From Trematomus loennbergii (Eukaryota; Chordata; Actinopteri; Perciformes; Nototheniidae): 64,000 bases of DNA. The DNA is taken from NCBI GenBank assembly GCA_012861695.1, contig JAAOOA010000162.1, positions 337,501-401,500 on the forward strand, given 5' to 3'. The notes below the pieces were generated by a model that saw only the letters and a list, made by a program, of their open reading frames with translations, was not told the origin of the DNA and did not search any database. Positions 34,201 to 44,669 of the stretch are shown here, one piece after another; position 1 is the first letter of the stretch; the number at the start of each line of letters is the position of its first letter. The position numbers and the translations under genes are program-made.

Positions 34201-35731
34201 GTTAATGCATTGATTTTCATGGTCTCTTATATTTCATAACGGTATCGGTACGTTACAAAAAGCCTTCCTCATGTCTCAGGTCTAGTACCAAATCTTAAAC
34301 TTCAACGTTTTTCCATTCATTTTCTGAGAAGTCAAGTTGAAAGTCTTCAGAACAGACTCAAGTTGACTCAAGTCCAGACAACATTGACCTGAGTCCAAAC
34401 CTCGTTCTTTGGTATAAACTTCAACTCGTTGCAGCGTGTCAATAAGTTAGTTGTGTTAATTTGGCAGGACTGGAGTCCACTGAAACTTGTTGCAGTAATG
34501 AAACACTTCAAATAAGAGGTGTGTTCTTTCTAAACCAAAGGAGAGTTGTGTGAACAAAGTCTTTGGTTGTTTTAAAGACGCGGACATGTCTCAGCAGGCC
34601 GAAGCATTGGCCTCACCGTCCATCCGTGGATCACCAGGAAGGTTTTGGAGGTGCTGTTGAAGCTGCAGCTGCCAGGGACTCAGGGTTTCCAGGAACGATG
34701 TAGCACAGGTCATCATCGGGGACGCTTGGTTTTCGGAGGGAGAATTTAGTCACGGTTTGATTGCTGTCGTCATTTTGGGAAAACAGGTCCTTCAGAGGGT
34801 CGAGGAAGTTACCTGGAAGAGAGGATAAATTAACTTAAAGAACAAAGAAAAGCAGAGATTCCTGTGTCACGCTGGTGTTTTTTCAGATGTGTAAATCTAA
34901 TCGCTGGCTTGGAGGTCTGACACGCCTGACTAGCTAACTGAGTGACTGGCTCCAATAAGCCCCTCGGGCCCCTCGGTAAATGAGCCTCCACCTTAGGCCA
35001 GATCAGTCCCTGGGGGTCACAGGGGTTCACTTGGCCAGACTGAGCTCCATAGAAACCTGGCAGAGTTTCTCCAGCTTTGTTCCTGTCTCCTCACCGACTA
35101 TAATCTGCACAGGACGGTCAGCTGACTCGACTCAACTGGGGGCTGCCGTCCAGAGTGGGGGGTTGCAGGGACACAAACATGTATAAGGCTTACATTTGGG
35201 AAAGCATTGAAGCCATATTGCAAATGGAAATGCTTTTCATAACTGCATTTAGAAAACTTAATTCATGTTTAGTTTGTTGAGAGTTTCCACCACGTTTATT
35301 CTCTTGTGCTCTCTAAAAGTGAAAAGCATTACCATGTCTTCTAATTAAAGACAGCTAAGCGCTTTGAGTAGATGTTGGATATTCGCCAAAAAGCACTAAC
35401 AAGAGTTTAGTCATAGACACGTGATGCATACTATCTAATGAAGACCGTTAATGTCATTCTCAGAGACCAAACGACACTGCTACTGCGCGTAAATTGCCGA
35501 TAAATATCATACATTGTCTACGATTTGCTTTCCATCGCGACTATCTGCACCAAACTCGATTTAACCTGCAGTTTGTACCCCCGCTTGTGTCGATGTGAGT
35601 GAGAGTGGATGTGCATGAAGTTTAAACTCACCAAAAATAGAATCGGAGCGCTCTTCTTCCAGAGACGTCACATACTGCACAGCTGCATTCAACACCAGAA
35701 AGTACAGAAATCGAACTCTCCACGCTTTCAT
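27459..35731 (-). CDS. lipc: hepatic-lipase-type secreted lipase (9 exons)
   Basis: Coding exons in transcription order: 35731-35632, 34812-34617, 33933-33754, 33082-32971, 32389-32156, 30939-30697, 30218-30098, 29251-29033 and 27570-27459. All have GT-AG ends and matching phases, for about 505 residues (human LIPC has 499). An N-terminal signal peptide is followed by the alpha/beta hydrolase with nucleophile GYSLGAH, Asp in GLDPAGP and His in KCEHERS. The lid between cysteines has 22 residues and ends FAITDAVKC, like LIPC (NAITQTIKC). The C-terminal PLAT domain has SWWSG and GETQQK, again LIPC-like. The calcium-site block RRLSPDD is intact. The product should hydrolyse lipoprotein triglyceride and phospholipid at heparan sulfate surfaces. 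LIPC identity also rests on its tail-to-tail position with ADAM10, as in human. One apparent base is missing in exon 2, probably a sequence error. Confidence 0.88.
27930..28040 (-). repeat. LINE-like tail, interrupted by a hAT element
   Basis: (AAT)n and ACGTTTATTTCGTATAGCACCTTTCACAGAATTCCCAAAGTGCTTCACAA resemble L2-type 3' ends. The A-rich text appears to continue after 28837. Confidence 0.55.
28041..28837 (+). mobile_element. hAT-type element with BED-finger/transposase remnant
   Basis: The ends TAGAGATGTCCCGATC and GATCGGGACATACCTA are inverted, with a weak 8-bp duplication (ATGAATAC / ATGAACAA). The plus strand encodes broken pieces of a hAT protein. FNTTNLIQ near 28510 is typical of a BED zinc finger end, and [19 protein letters not shown] near 28655 is typical of the adjoining transposase start. 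The frames are shifted and the rest is deleted, so it is non-functional. It lies in the last intron of the lipc-like gene. Confidence 0.8.
29033..29251 (-). CDS. lipc: lipc-like exon 8: Trp loop of PLAT domain
   Basis: It encodes [20 protein letters not shown] with a glycosylation sequon, the lipid-binding Trp segment SSWWSGDSG, and [14 protein letters not shown]. Confidence 0.9.
30098..30218 (-). CDS. lipc: lipc-like exon 7: start of PLAT domain
   Basis: It encodes [40 protein letters not shown], the first strands of the C-terminal domain. Phases are 2 in and 2 out. Confidence 0.9.
30697..30939 (-). CDS. lipc: lipc-like exon 6: catalytic His, hinge
   Basis: It encodes [20 protein letters not shown] with the catalytic His, then [10 protein letters not shown] and [11 protein letters not shown]. 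The last includes an RRAR basic run, where LPL and LIPG are cut by furin-like proteases. It ends MPFR|. Confidence 0.92.
30969..31211. repeat. compound (GATA)n/(GATG)n/(GA)n microsatellite
   Basis: GATA runs flank GGAT and GA runs over about 240 bp, in intron 5 of the lipc-like gene, 30 bp from the exon 6 acceptor. Confidence 0.95.
32156..32389 (-). CDS. lipc: lipc-like exon 5: catalytic Asp, calcium site, start of lid
   Basis: It encodes [11 protein letters not shown] with the catalytic Asp, [20 protein letters not shown] with the calcium-site residues, and [11 protein letters not shown], which opens the lid. A MITE ends 22 bp from its acceptor. Confidence 0.92.
32413..32913 (+). mobile_element. 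TTAAAGGT-ended MITE forming most of lipc-like intron 4
   Basis: It runs from TAAAGGTCACCTATTATGC to AGGGGACCTTTAA, 501 bp, inside an intron of 581 bp (32390-32970). Small deletions in runs distinguish it from the 18799 copy. Confidence 0.85.
32971..33082 (-). CDS. lipc: lipc-like exon 4: catalytic serine
   Basis: It encodes [20 protein letters not shown]; the GXSXG nucleophile elbow carries the catalytic Ser. It ends VGRITG| at gtaaaa. Confidence 0.92.
33754..33933 (-). CDS. lipc: lipc-like exon 3
   Basis: Sixty codons in phase 0 at both ends encode [35 protein letters not shown] and [11 protein letters not shown], the strand before the nucleophile elbow. Confidence 0.9.
34617..34812 (-). 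CDS. lipc: lipc-like exon 2: N-terminal strands, apparent 1-base deletion
   Basis: It encodes [14 protein letters not shown] and [20 protein letters not shown], then, one frame over, [17 protein letters not shown]. The exon is 196 nt where 197 would keep frame. The shift lies between about 34660 and 34695. Both halves are well conserved, and the cysteine pair (DLC and CSF) matches the lipase disulfide. Confidence 0.8.
35632..35731 (-). CDS. lipc: lipc-like exon 1: start codon and signal peptide
   Basis: The ATG (reverse complement at 35729-35731) opens [19 protein letters not shown], a typical signal peptide with a basic start and hydrophobic core. The exon ends SDSIFG| at gtgagt. It is the only in-frame ATG before the core. 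Confidence 0.85.
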
Positions 35732-35805
35732 TTCCTTTCCCAGCTGTTTCCTCTCAGAGTAAAAGTCTCGAACAATGAAATCAATCAGTTGGATGTCGCT
35801 GCGGA

Positions 35806-35938
<133 letters not shown>

Positions 35939-36012
35939 TCCTGCTCAGAATAATGAAGTACGTCCTGTTGCGCTCCGAGCGCTGAAATCTGAACCACCTT
36001 GGGCTGTCCGCG

Positions 36013-36060
36013 TCTTAAATAGATCCTGAAAGGCCATTGGCTGCTCAGGTCCGCGGGCGG
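36013..36060 (-). promoter_or_regulatory. lipc-like core promoter: GC box, CCAAT, TATA-like
   Basis: Read on the minus strand, a GC box (36055-36060), CCAAT (36036-36040) and CTATTTAAG (36013-36021) lie in the usual order and spacing. They are about 280 bp upstream of the start codon. Confidence 0.6.
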
Positions 36061-37998
36061 GGAATGGAAAATGATGTGTAAAGTAAATCATTAGAATGCT
36101 TTATTAGAGTGACGTCACTGGTTGGCAGGTTAACTTCTCATTAAAACCACTAAAATGTGTTAATAATAATAACTTTAAATGTGTATAGCACATTTAATAC
36201 AAAGATAGATACGCTTTAACAAAAAAATAAGATGGTGCCAGTAAAGTTACCCCAAATAAAAAAACTGATTAAAAAGGAAACTGTTTAATTTTCATTTTAA
36301 CAACTACAGGGAGTTTTCTGTTTTAGCGGTGGTGGATGTTAAACAGTTAGAGCAATTCAAACAGAAAGGAATCTCAGAAGATTTCCCTTTATGAAGAAAC
36401 ATCAAAGAAAGTTAATGATGATCTAAGAGTTGCTATAGCGATATCAAATAAATGGCAGTCATTTAACCTGGAATCAATAAATCACTGTATTCACAACTTT
36501 GAGACCTCCTAGTTAATATTTAGTCAGTATATAGAGTCTGTTTTGAGAGGCGGGCTGGAGAAGCAGGTTGTTTCAGGAGAGGAGCCAATGTTGTGCCCTG
36601 CAGCAGAAAAACGTGCAATATAACATCAGTGTTTTCCATCATGGCTGACATTTGGGGGCCCCTGATTTAAGCTGTCATGGCATCGGAGGGCAGAGGTAGG
36701 GGAAAGAACACAGACAACACACAAACATGCATCTAGGAGGATTATCTGTGTCCTTAAAGCTAGCAAGTGTCAGGTTTGACCGACTTGAATTATTTTATTT
36801 AGACAACAACACTGTAATTAATCATTAATTATCAATACAGGCTAATAAAACACTTATATGTAACTGATTCACCACTACACTCTTGCACTGCACTTTGACA
36901 ATAGATAGTACGAAGAAAAAACGGATTGAAATCAATGCAGCAGAAAACTAGACATTTCCCTTTTTTTATTTTCAGCATGTTACATGTTCATGTCATGTAT
37001 GTTGTCAAAACATGGTGTCTTCACTATCCACAATGTAACTGGACCACCAACAGGTTTGTGTTATGCTAGTAGCAGCTAATGTAGCCTCTAGCAGAGATGG
37101 GGAGTGGGCTGCAGACCTCAGGTGTGTTTAGTTTCCTGTTTTATTTTGACATTTATTTTCTCCTTGTGTTTTATTCCCTGTGTTTTTCCTCCTGTCGAAT
37201 TTGTTCACCTGTGTTTCACCCCCCCCCCCCCCTTCTTTTATGTGTACAAGTTGTCAAATGTTCCCTTTTTAATAACTCATTTAATTTAATAATCTTACAC
37301 TTGTGAGATTTTTAAATTATGTTTTTATCAATTCGATTTTTAACATTGAGTACATCATTTGAAGTACAGCTTATAGGTCTAAGATCTCTACTGTATCCAG
37401 GCTCCAGTGCTCTGGCATCTTGGCCTCTTGGCAGACTCCCTGGTATTACAGCAACATTTGGATGGTGTGTTTAATTTTGCAATGAAACTGGCACTCACTC
37501 ACTGCTAATACATCAAGTTGTTAGTTTCTACTACTTCAAAACTCTGACCTTTAACCTATTGAGTGTGCATTTCACTTACTAACTGGGTAGAAATGTTGTT
37601 ACATGCCACCTGGGGATTATGTGCTCACGCTGGGGCAAGGGTATCTGGCTTCACAGACGCTGTTTTGTTGCCCAAAACACGAGCTCCAGATGCCAGGATC
37701 AACTGGGCAGGAGGCCGATGAGGCGATGGTTGAAAAGTTACACGCTTGTATCTGTGAGGGACAATGGAACAATAAAGTTCACAGGAATGGTAACACGTGT
37801 TTTAACGAAACACTGACATTGTGACTGATTATCGGGCAAGAGTGTGATACCAGACCATGATTAAAGGGACTCTTAACACATTATTGCAATCTATTACTCC
37901 CAAAATAGTTTTCTTTATTTTGGATAGAAGCCCTGTGGATATACATGCAGTTCATTATGGATTACTAGATGAAAGTCTTTAGCTCCTGCTCATACAAT

Positions 37999-38170
37999 TA
38001 AAGGGGCCCTATTATGCCATTGGGGTTTTTTCCTTTCCTGTATGGGTTTTTGTGCATGTGAAAGACCCCCAAAACGCCTCCATTGGACTCCTTTGTTTAC
38101 TTCCCTAACATAGTGACATCCCTATGTAACGCTCGCTATTGGCTAGCACTCCAACACATTGTACGTGATA
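37999..38170 (-). repeat. repeat family 2, reversed fragment
   Basis: TTAAAGGGGCCCTATTATGCC, TTTTTGTGCATGTGAAAG, CCTCCATTGGACTCCTTTGTTTAC and CCAACACATTGTACGTGATAGG are the reverse complement of the family's right half. Confidence 0.6.
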
Positions 38171-39216
38171 GGTGAGGAAAAAGACATGTGGAGCAGAGAG
38201 GGTCAGCTGCAGGCGGTGTGGGTAGACGTCTGTTTACAAGGGGCGAAAGTTGCGAAACACCCATAAACTGTGGTCTTCTGTTGGTGACCTCGCCACAGCC
38301 TAGACAGACCATAACAATTAACACCTACAGTTCAAATTAAAAGGCTGTTTATTATCTATTAAATCTACTTTTAGCCTTGCGCTTACAGACCATTCAAGGG
38401 TGAAATATCTTAATGTCTGCCTAAGTGAATCCCATGACATGTTGTACATTTGTTCATGATCCCCAGAGCATGTCTGACTTTCCACACAGAGTGAAATTCA
38501 GAGTCTGCATTCGAACCGTCAAACCTCTCCTCCTCTGCCACATAATATTTGACTCTGTCCAATACTTTGATTTATGAATGTGCAAAACTAATGACTTTCC
38601 ATTAATATCTTTTGGTTTAGTGCTAATTAGCAAATGTCACAATGCTCAACATGCAAACTAAGATTGTAATCATGCTAAACATAACACCTGCTTAGCATGT
38701 TAGCATAGTGACATTTCACTAAGCATCACTGTGCAGCCTCACAAAGCTGCTAGCTGGACTTAAGACTCTTAGTCCTATTACTTAAGGAATACATATGTTC
38801 CCTGTGTAGCACTAACATTAACAGCTTAGTCGTAAAAAATAATAATGATTATTTCATATTGGGTATATTTTCAAAAACTCAACCTGGTTCACAAGCAATT
38901 GAACAAATGTCAGCTGGTTTTGTTTATGATGGACTTTACTAACTTACCATCCCTCTGCTTTTATCTTGTCCACCAGGTTTGCAGCATCTGTAGCCTCCTC
39001 TGATTGGACCACAATGAACTGCTGTTTCGGCCATTTAGCCTCCCACAGTCTGCATGTGAGGACAAGTCTTCACACAATACACATTCTTCACTAACCTGCA
39101 GATAGTTACACAAAGTCACATGCCTTTGTCCCCCTCAAAATGAAGTCATTAGAACAGAAAAGTATTAGATGTGAAGTGTGTTTTTCTGCTCAATGAGTAC
39201 AGGCCATACATGGTAA

Positions 39217-39360
<144 letters not shown>

Positions 39361-39767
39361 AGACTTTGCTCCCACAGCAGTACAACTTCAATGTTTCTCT
39401 TGTGTGCACATGGCGTAATTTTCCTCGAAAAAGCAGTCACTGTATTTGGATTTCCAGTGATCATGATTTGGAGGAGGTGATGAGAGTGAATCGACACCAG
39501 ACCTCCACAGAGATCTCCCTGCCAGCAGAAAGTAAAAAAGGGACAGGCACTAACTGGAGACAACAAAATGTATTTAATTATTCTTCCAAGACTTATTACC
39601 TAAGCTGATTTCTAGGAAAGGCTCAGGATGTACAAAACATGTGAGAATTCCCTATGGAGTATCTTGTTCATCAAAAACAAACACAAAGAATACTCAGGCT
39701 TGGAAACCTGTTAACTACAACGTCAAAACAAAATCATGATGCAATGTTTTCACAATATATCTGCTTT

Positions 39768-40136
39768 GTAAATGTTTAATGTTCAAAAAGCTCTTTATTT
39801 GTCTCATACTGCCTGTGCTGCAGCACCTCTTTTCACCCTCTGTCTGAAACCAGAGCCCAGTCTGCTCTGATTGGTTAGCTGGCCAGGCTCTGTTGTGATT
39901 GGTCAACCGCTTAGAGATGTCCCGCCCCTTAAACTATCACGTACAATGTGTTGGAGGGAATAGAAGCGCGAGTGTTACATAGTGATGTCACAGTGATGTC
40001 ATGCAGGAGGGGGAGTGTGTGGGAGAGAAACTCCTGGAGGGAATACAGGGATCTGAGCCTTTGCAGACCATTTACATGCACACAAACCTACAGTATAACA
40101 TTCTAAAGGAAAGGGAAAACCCAAAAAATCCTCTAA
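39768..40136 (+). repeat. repeat family 2, nearly full copy
   Basis: It runs from GTTCAAAAAGCTCTTTATTTGTCTCATACTG to AAAGGGAAAACCCAAAAAATCCTCT and is collinear with 51555-51982. Confidence 0.7.
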
Positions 40137-41236
40137 AAATGTTTAGGCTTTTTAGATTTAGACTTTTCTAAGCAACAACTAATTATCAGCTAATACTTTC
40201 AAAAGTAGCTTGAATGTACATTAAATGCAAAAAAATATATTTGTAATCAATAAGAAACTCATCATGCTGTTTAACAAAAGGAAACATACAGAATTTACAA
40301 AATACAGGTGTCGGAAATGTCATTTCAGGTAAATGTGGATGAATAGATAATCCGAAGAAAACTTAGTATCCTAATTTTGATCACTTTTGAGAGAAATGTA
40401 AACATTGTTTTTGTTGAAAGATGTCACAACTCGAAGATCTGATCAATTCTGAACTTTAAAACCGCCAGCAACTACATCATATCACCCTCTCAACAATAAT
40501 CCTCTCAGATCAACAACATGGCAAGATATGTTATTTACACTTCTTTGATTTTCTCCAGATCCCAACAGTTGCTCAATTGCAGAACAAGAAGCCAAGGGGG
40601 AATCTCTTTCGGAGAACTAATCCACGAGCTCAAGGAATCAGAGATGTTTTTCCCTCCTTCTCATTCAGTGTTACGTCATATGTTTTTGATTTCTAGCAAA
40701 GCTGGTTTAGTGATAACAACCAGCTATAATCCCGCTCTATTGGACGAAGCGTTAAGGGGCTTCAGATGTTCGCGGAGTGACAATGACCTTAGTGTGAGAC
40801 CAGCATCACAGATGTTAGCCATGTGGGAGGGGTAGTTCAACTTTAAAATATCATCAGAAGCTTTTTGTGAGCCTTTTTCACCACTTTTGGCACTACAACG
40901 AGATGTTTTGATGAGCGTCTTCCCCTTTATGTTTGGTATAACAACAAACATTTGGACAACACAGAGTCTCTACAGGCTGCATGGTGTAATATAACTTCTG
41001 TTGTAGCGTTTCGGCACTGTACCAAATGTAGGTCTCTCACCATGAGGCTTGAGAGCAACACACAGCTGCTGCACATATACGCTTTGGGTCACAGCTGTGC
41101 GTCAAGTGCTTGTGAAGTATGAGCTGTTACGCAGCTTGTGTGAACAGCTGTTTTGATTGAAATATAAACAGATCTGTTCCATCAGACGTGTGTGACACAG
41201 ACGACTGAAACACAAGGCTTACTGTGTAGGCAAACA

Positions 41237-43211
41237 GTCATCAAAGTAATGCTTTCATCACAGAAAGCTTAGACCAATGTGCATGAATGTTTTCATATAG
41301 GACGTCACAATATCAACTAGCAAATAATGAACGTGTGCATTGTAAGTAATGGCAAGTTGAAGTTAAATTAATAATCTCATTCATTGTGTACAATCAAAGC
41401 AGCAGAGAAATCAGCCACTGTTTATTCCATTGGTCTAAAAATAGACAATTTGGCAAGATGGTGACAGTGAACAGTAAGGGCCTCATTTGGATAAAACCAT
41501 AGGTGAAAGGGCCAAGGAAGAACCCAATCACTAAATTATGGCGAAGATATTCCATTTCTATGGTAGCATAATCTCAAAGTATAGATGAGGTCCACAGGAC
41601 TGGTTGTTAGGGTCAAAATTGAGGTGTACATATTGCTTAAAAGCGGCCAACACCAAATCAGTGATTACATTTCAAGCTTTAAGTTCTTGGAGGGTGCACA
41701 TCAATCTTTATAGCAGATAGCGTTGGTGTAATTTAACAATAGTGGCCATAGACAACTGTTCTACTTTTGGAGCTAGTGCCAGCTTCTTAGAATGGGAAAA
41801 AATGGCAACTTAGCAAAGGATGCAATGCATTTTATTTTTACATGGAGCCTTAATTTTCCCTGGAGATCGAACATAGGGTCCTACAGAATCGCAAAATTAA
41901 AACAAGGCTTATAGTGAACGAATCTAAATGCCCATGGTGTCATTATCCTACTGCCATGACATTGTGCGGTTCATATTGACTCATAATGAAAAGGTGAGGC
42001 AGGAGGCAGAAAGCTGTACCATTGCCTCAAAGAAATGCTTTGAACTTGTTTCTCAGACGTCAAAGATCCTCTCTGTACATTGTGTTCTGCTGGGAAACAC
42101 ATGTGTCTGTTAACGATATAACCTCCGCAGGGCACTTTGAGTCAAGCTTCTCCGTGGAGTTTCTCCTCACTTAAAACTCTCCTCACTAACTCAATACACA
42201 AGACTATAAATCAGTAGCACAATACAAAGATGTGCATTTGGGAATTGATTGAAGGTCTATTTTTGCATACTATACAATTTGTAATAACCAAAACTGGTAT
42301 CAAATGGACTAAAGCTTCATATTAAACACATTTTAAATGATTTTGAGTGTTAAAGTTCTTGGTATTTCCCACCATGTCAGCCGCAATCGAGGAGCTGACA
42401 GCCTCCAGGTGTTTGGGCATAACATTGGGAATATATATTATTAAAATCAATTAGCTGCTAACGGACAGTATGAACCACACAATGTCATGGCAGTAGGATA
42501 ATGGGCATTTAGATTCGTTCACTATAAGCCTTGTTTTCATTTTGCGATTCTGTTGGACCCTATGTTCGATCTCCAGGGAAAATTAAGGCTCCATGTAAAA
42601 ATAAAATGCATTGCATGCTTTGCTAAGTTGCCATTTTTTCCATTCTAAGAAGCTGGCACTAGCTCCAAAAGTAAACAGTTGTCTATGGCCACTATTGTTA
42701 AATTACACCAACGCTATCTGCTATAAAGATGATGCGCACCCTCCAAGTTCTTAAGGCTTGAAATGTAATCACTTTGGTAGGATTTGGTGTTGTTGGCCGC
42801 TTTTGAGCAAGATGTACATCTCAATTTTGACCCTAACAACCAGTCCTGTGGACCTCATCTACTTTGAGATTATGCTACCATAGAAATGTAATATCTTCCC
42901 CGTAATTAGAGTGATTAGGTTCTTCCTTGGCCCTTTCACCTATGGTTTTTCCAAATGAGGCCCTTACTGTTTCACTGTCACCATCTTGCCAAATTGTCTC
43001 TTTTTAGACTTTGGCGGCACCAATGGAACAAACAGTGGCTGATTTCTCTGCTGCTTTGATTGTGCACTTTTCTAATCTAACTTAACTTGCCATTACTTAC
43101 AATGCACATGTTCATTATTTGCTAGTTGATATCTTGAACGTCCTCAATCATATGAAAACATTCATGCACATTGGTCTTAGCTTTCTGTGTTATAAGCATT
43201 ACTTTGATGAC
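41237..43211. repeat. 2-kb palindrome (arms ~742 and ~746 bp, spacer ~487 bp)
   Basis: The left arm 41237-41978 is the reverse complement of the right arm 42466-43211, with scattered mismatches. GTCATCAAAGTAATGC pairs with GCATTACTTTGATGAC at the outside. GGGCCTCATTTGGA pairs with TCCAAATGAGGCCC near 41480 and 42950. CTGCCATGACATTGTGCGGTTC pairs with GAACCACACAATGTCATGGCAG at the inside. No coding frame is shared by the arms. It could be a fold-back transposon or an inverted duplication. Confidence 0.92.
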
Positions 43212-44617
43212 GGACAGATGTTTTATATTGCTCAACGTCAGACAGAGTTACATGCAGTGATGTTTGGCCATGTTTATAGAGGTTCCTATAGTGTTTATCA
43301 TTCAGGAAATAGTAAGAACTCCCAAGCAGTTCCCCAATCTTTTAATCAATGTTTTTATATCTAAAATCAACAGAAATATTGGAATATGTGGTTTATCTCT
43401 TTTATTGAATCATCCTGGTCACTTTATGTATACAGTGCACTGCATTTCAGGTTATCAAAGTAAGTTCACTGAAAAGCTGGCATGGAAACCAATTTGATCG
43501 ATCTTCCAAAAGCCTTTTGCATAAAATCACAAAACGCTTCATTTATAAAAATACACACGACAATAGAAGCCTGCCAAAAAATATATACAGCTTAATATAC
43601 AAATATATAAATGTACATTTCCATAAATACAATAATCTTGAGATGTATTATGGCTAACAAGTAGGCCAGTAGGCTTGCATCTTTATTTTTCAGTAATTGT
43701 GTAATGTTTGACCTTTTTCAAATAAGGGCATGTTGTAGGCGGAGCTCAGTCAATGAGGTAAACTGTTGCAGTCGAGACTCTGTTGACCCATTCAGGAAGT
43801 AATTAGGAAGCACATAGCAAACACTGGATTTAAAATTGACCACTTTCATAACAAAAAAAATATACCTAATCTACAAAATGCATATCCTCATTCAACCGCA
43901 ATGACTTTCCATCTACATGGCTGCAGGGGAGCCTTTTAAAGTGACCAGTGACACAATAACCAAAACAAATGAACAAGCAAGGCTTCACGAGATCTGATAT
44001 CAACACATGACTCATATTAAAATATATATATTATACTGATTAAAACGATATTTACAAAGACCACTGTGATTCTCCGCTCAGTAGATAGTAAATACTTCTT
44101 TGGTCCCTGTTGATTGTTGGCGATTAGTGGTTCGGTAAAGACAAGCATTTGGGACAATTAAAAAAAAAATGTGCCTAGATTAAGCCTATCACTCTGAATC
44201 ATTTATACACCAACCATAATCCAAGTTCACATAGGCAAAGCAAACACACCACTTCAAGGGTCCAATATGCATCAAATTCAATATAAACAGTACATGTGGG
44301 CTACAAAAGCATAAACAGATGATTACAAAGATATGAGAGCTGCTGAAAGTGTTAATTTGTCATATGTGAGCACATCATCATGAACTGTAACATTTCTGAG
44401 CAGCGGATTATGCAGAGAGAGAGAGTAAAAAGAGCAGATTGATGTCCAGCACGGAGGACGAGGTTCTGCTGGTTGCACTGGGAAAAAGGGGGAAAGTCCG
44501 AAAAAAAACGCAGCATCCAGTAAAAGTCCAGTTATTGCAAAGGCGTTCCCAGTGTTGCTCTGTGCTGTCCATATCTATATATAGAGAATGATGTGCGTGA
44601 TGTGTTCAAGTGCAATT

Positions 44618-44669
44618 TCAGGCGTCAGTCTGCCCGAAAAGAGTGCCCTCTGTCTTCAGCTTGTGCATC
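44618..44669 (-). CDS. lpl-like: lpl-like exon 10: short coding terminus
   Basis: The acceptor ttctcctcctcag is excellent and the phase fits exon 9. It encodes [17 protein letters not shown] and TGA. Human LPL exon 10 is non-coding, so this is an extension, inferred from splice signals only. Confidence 0.65.
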
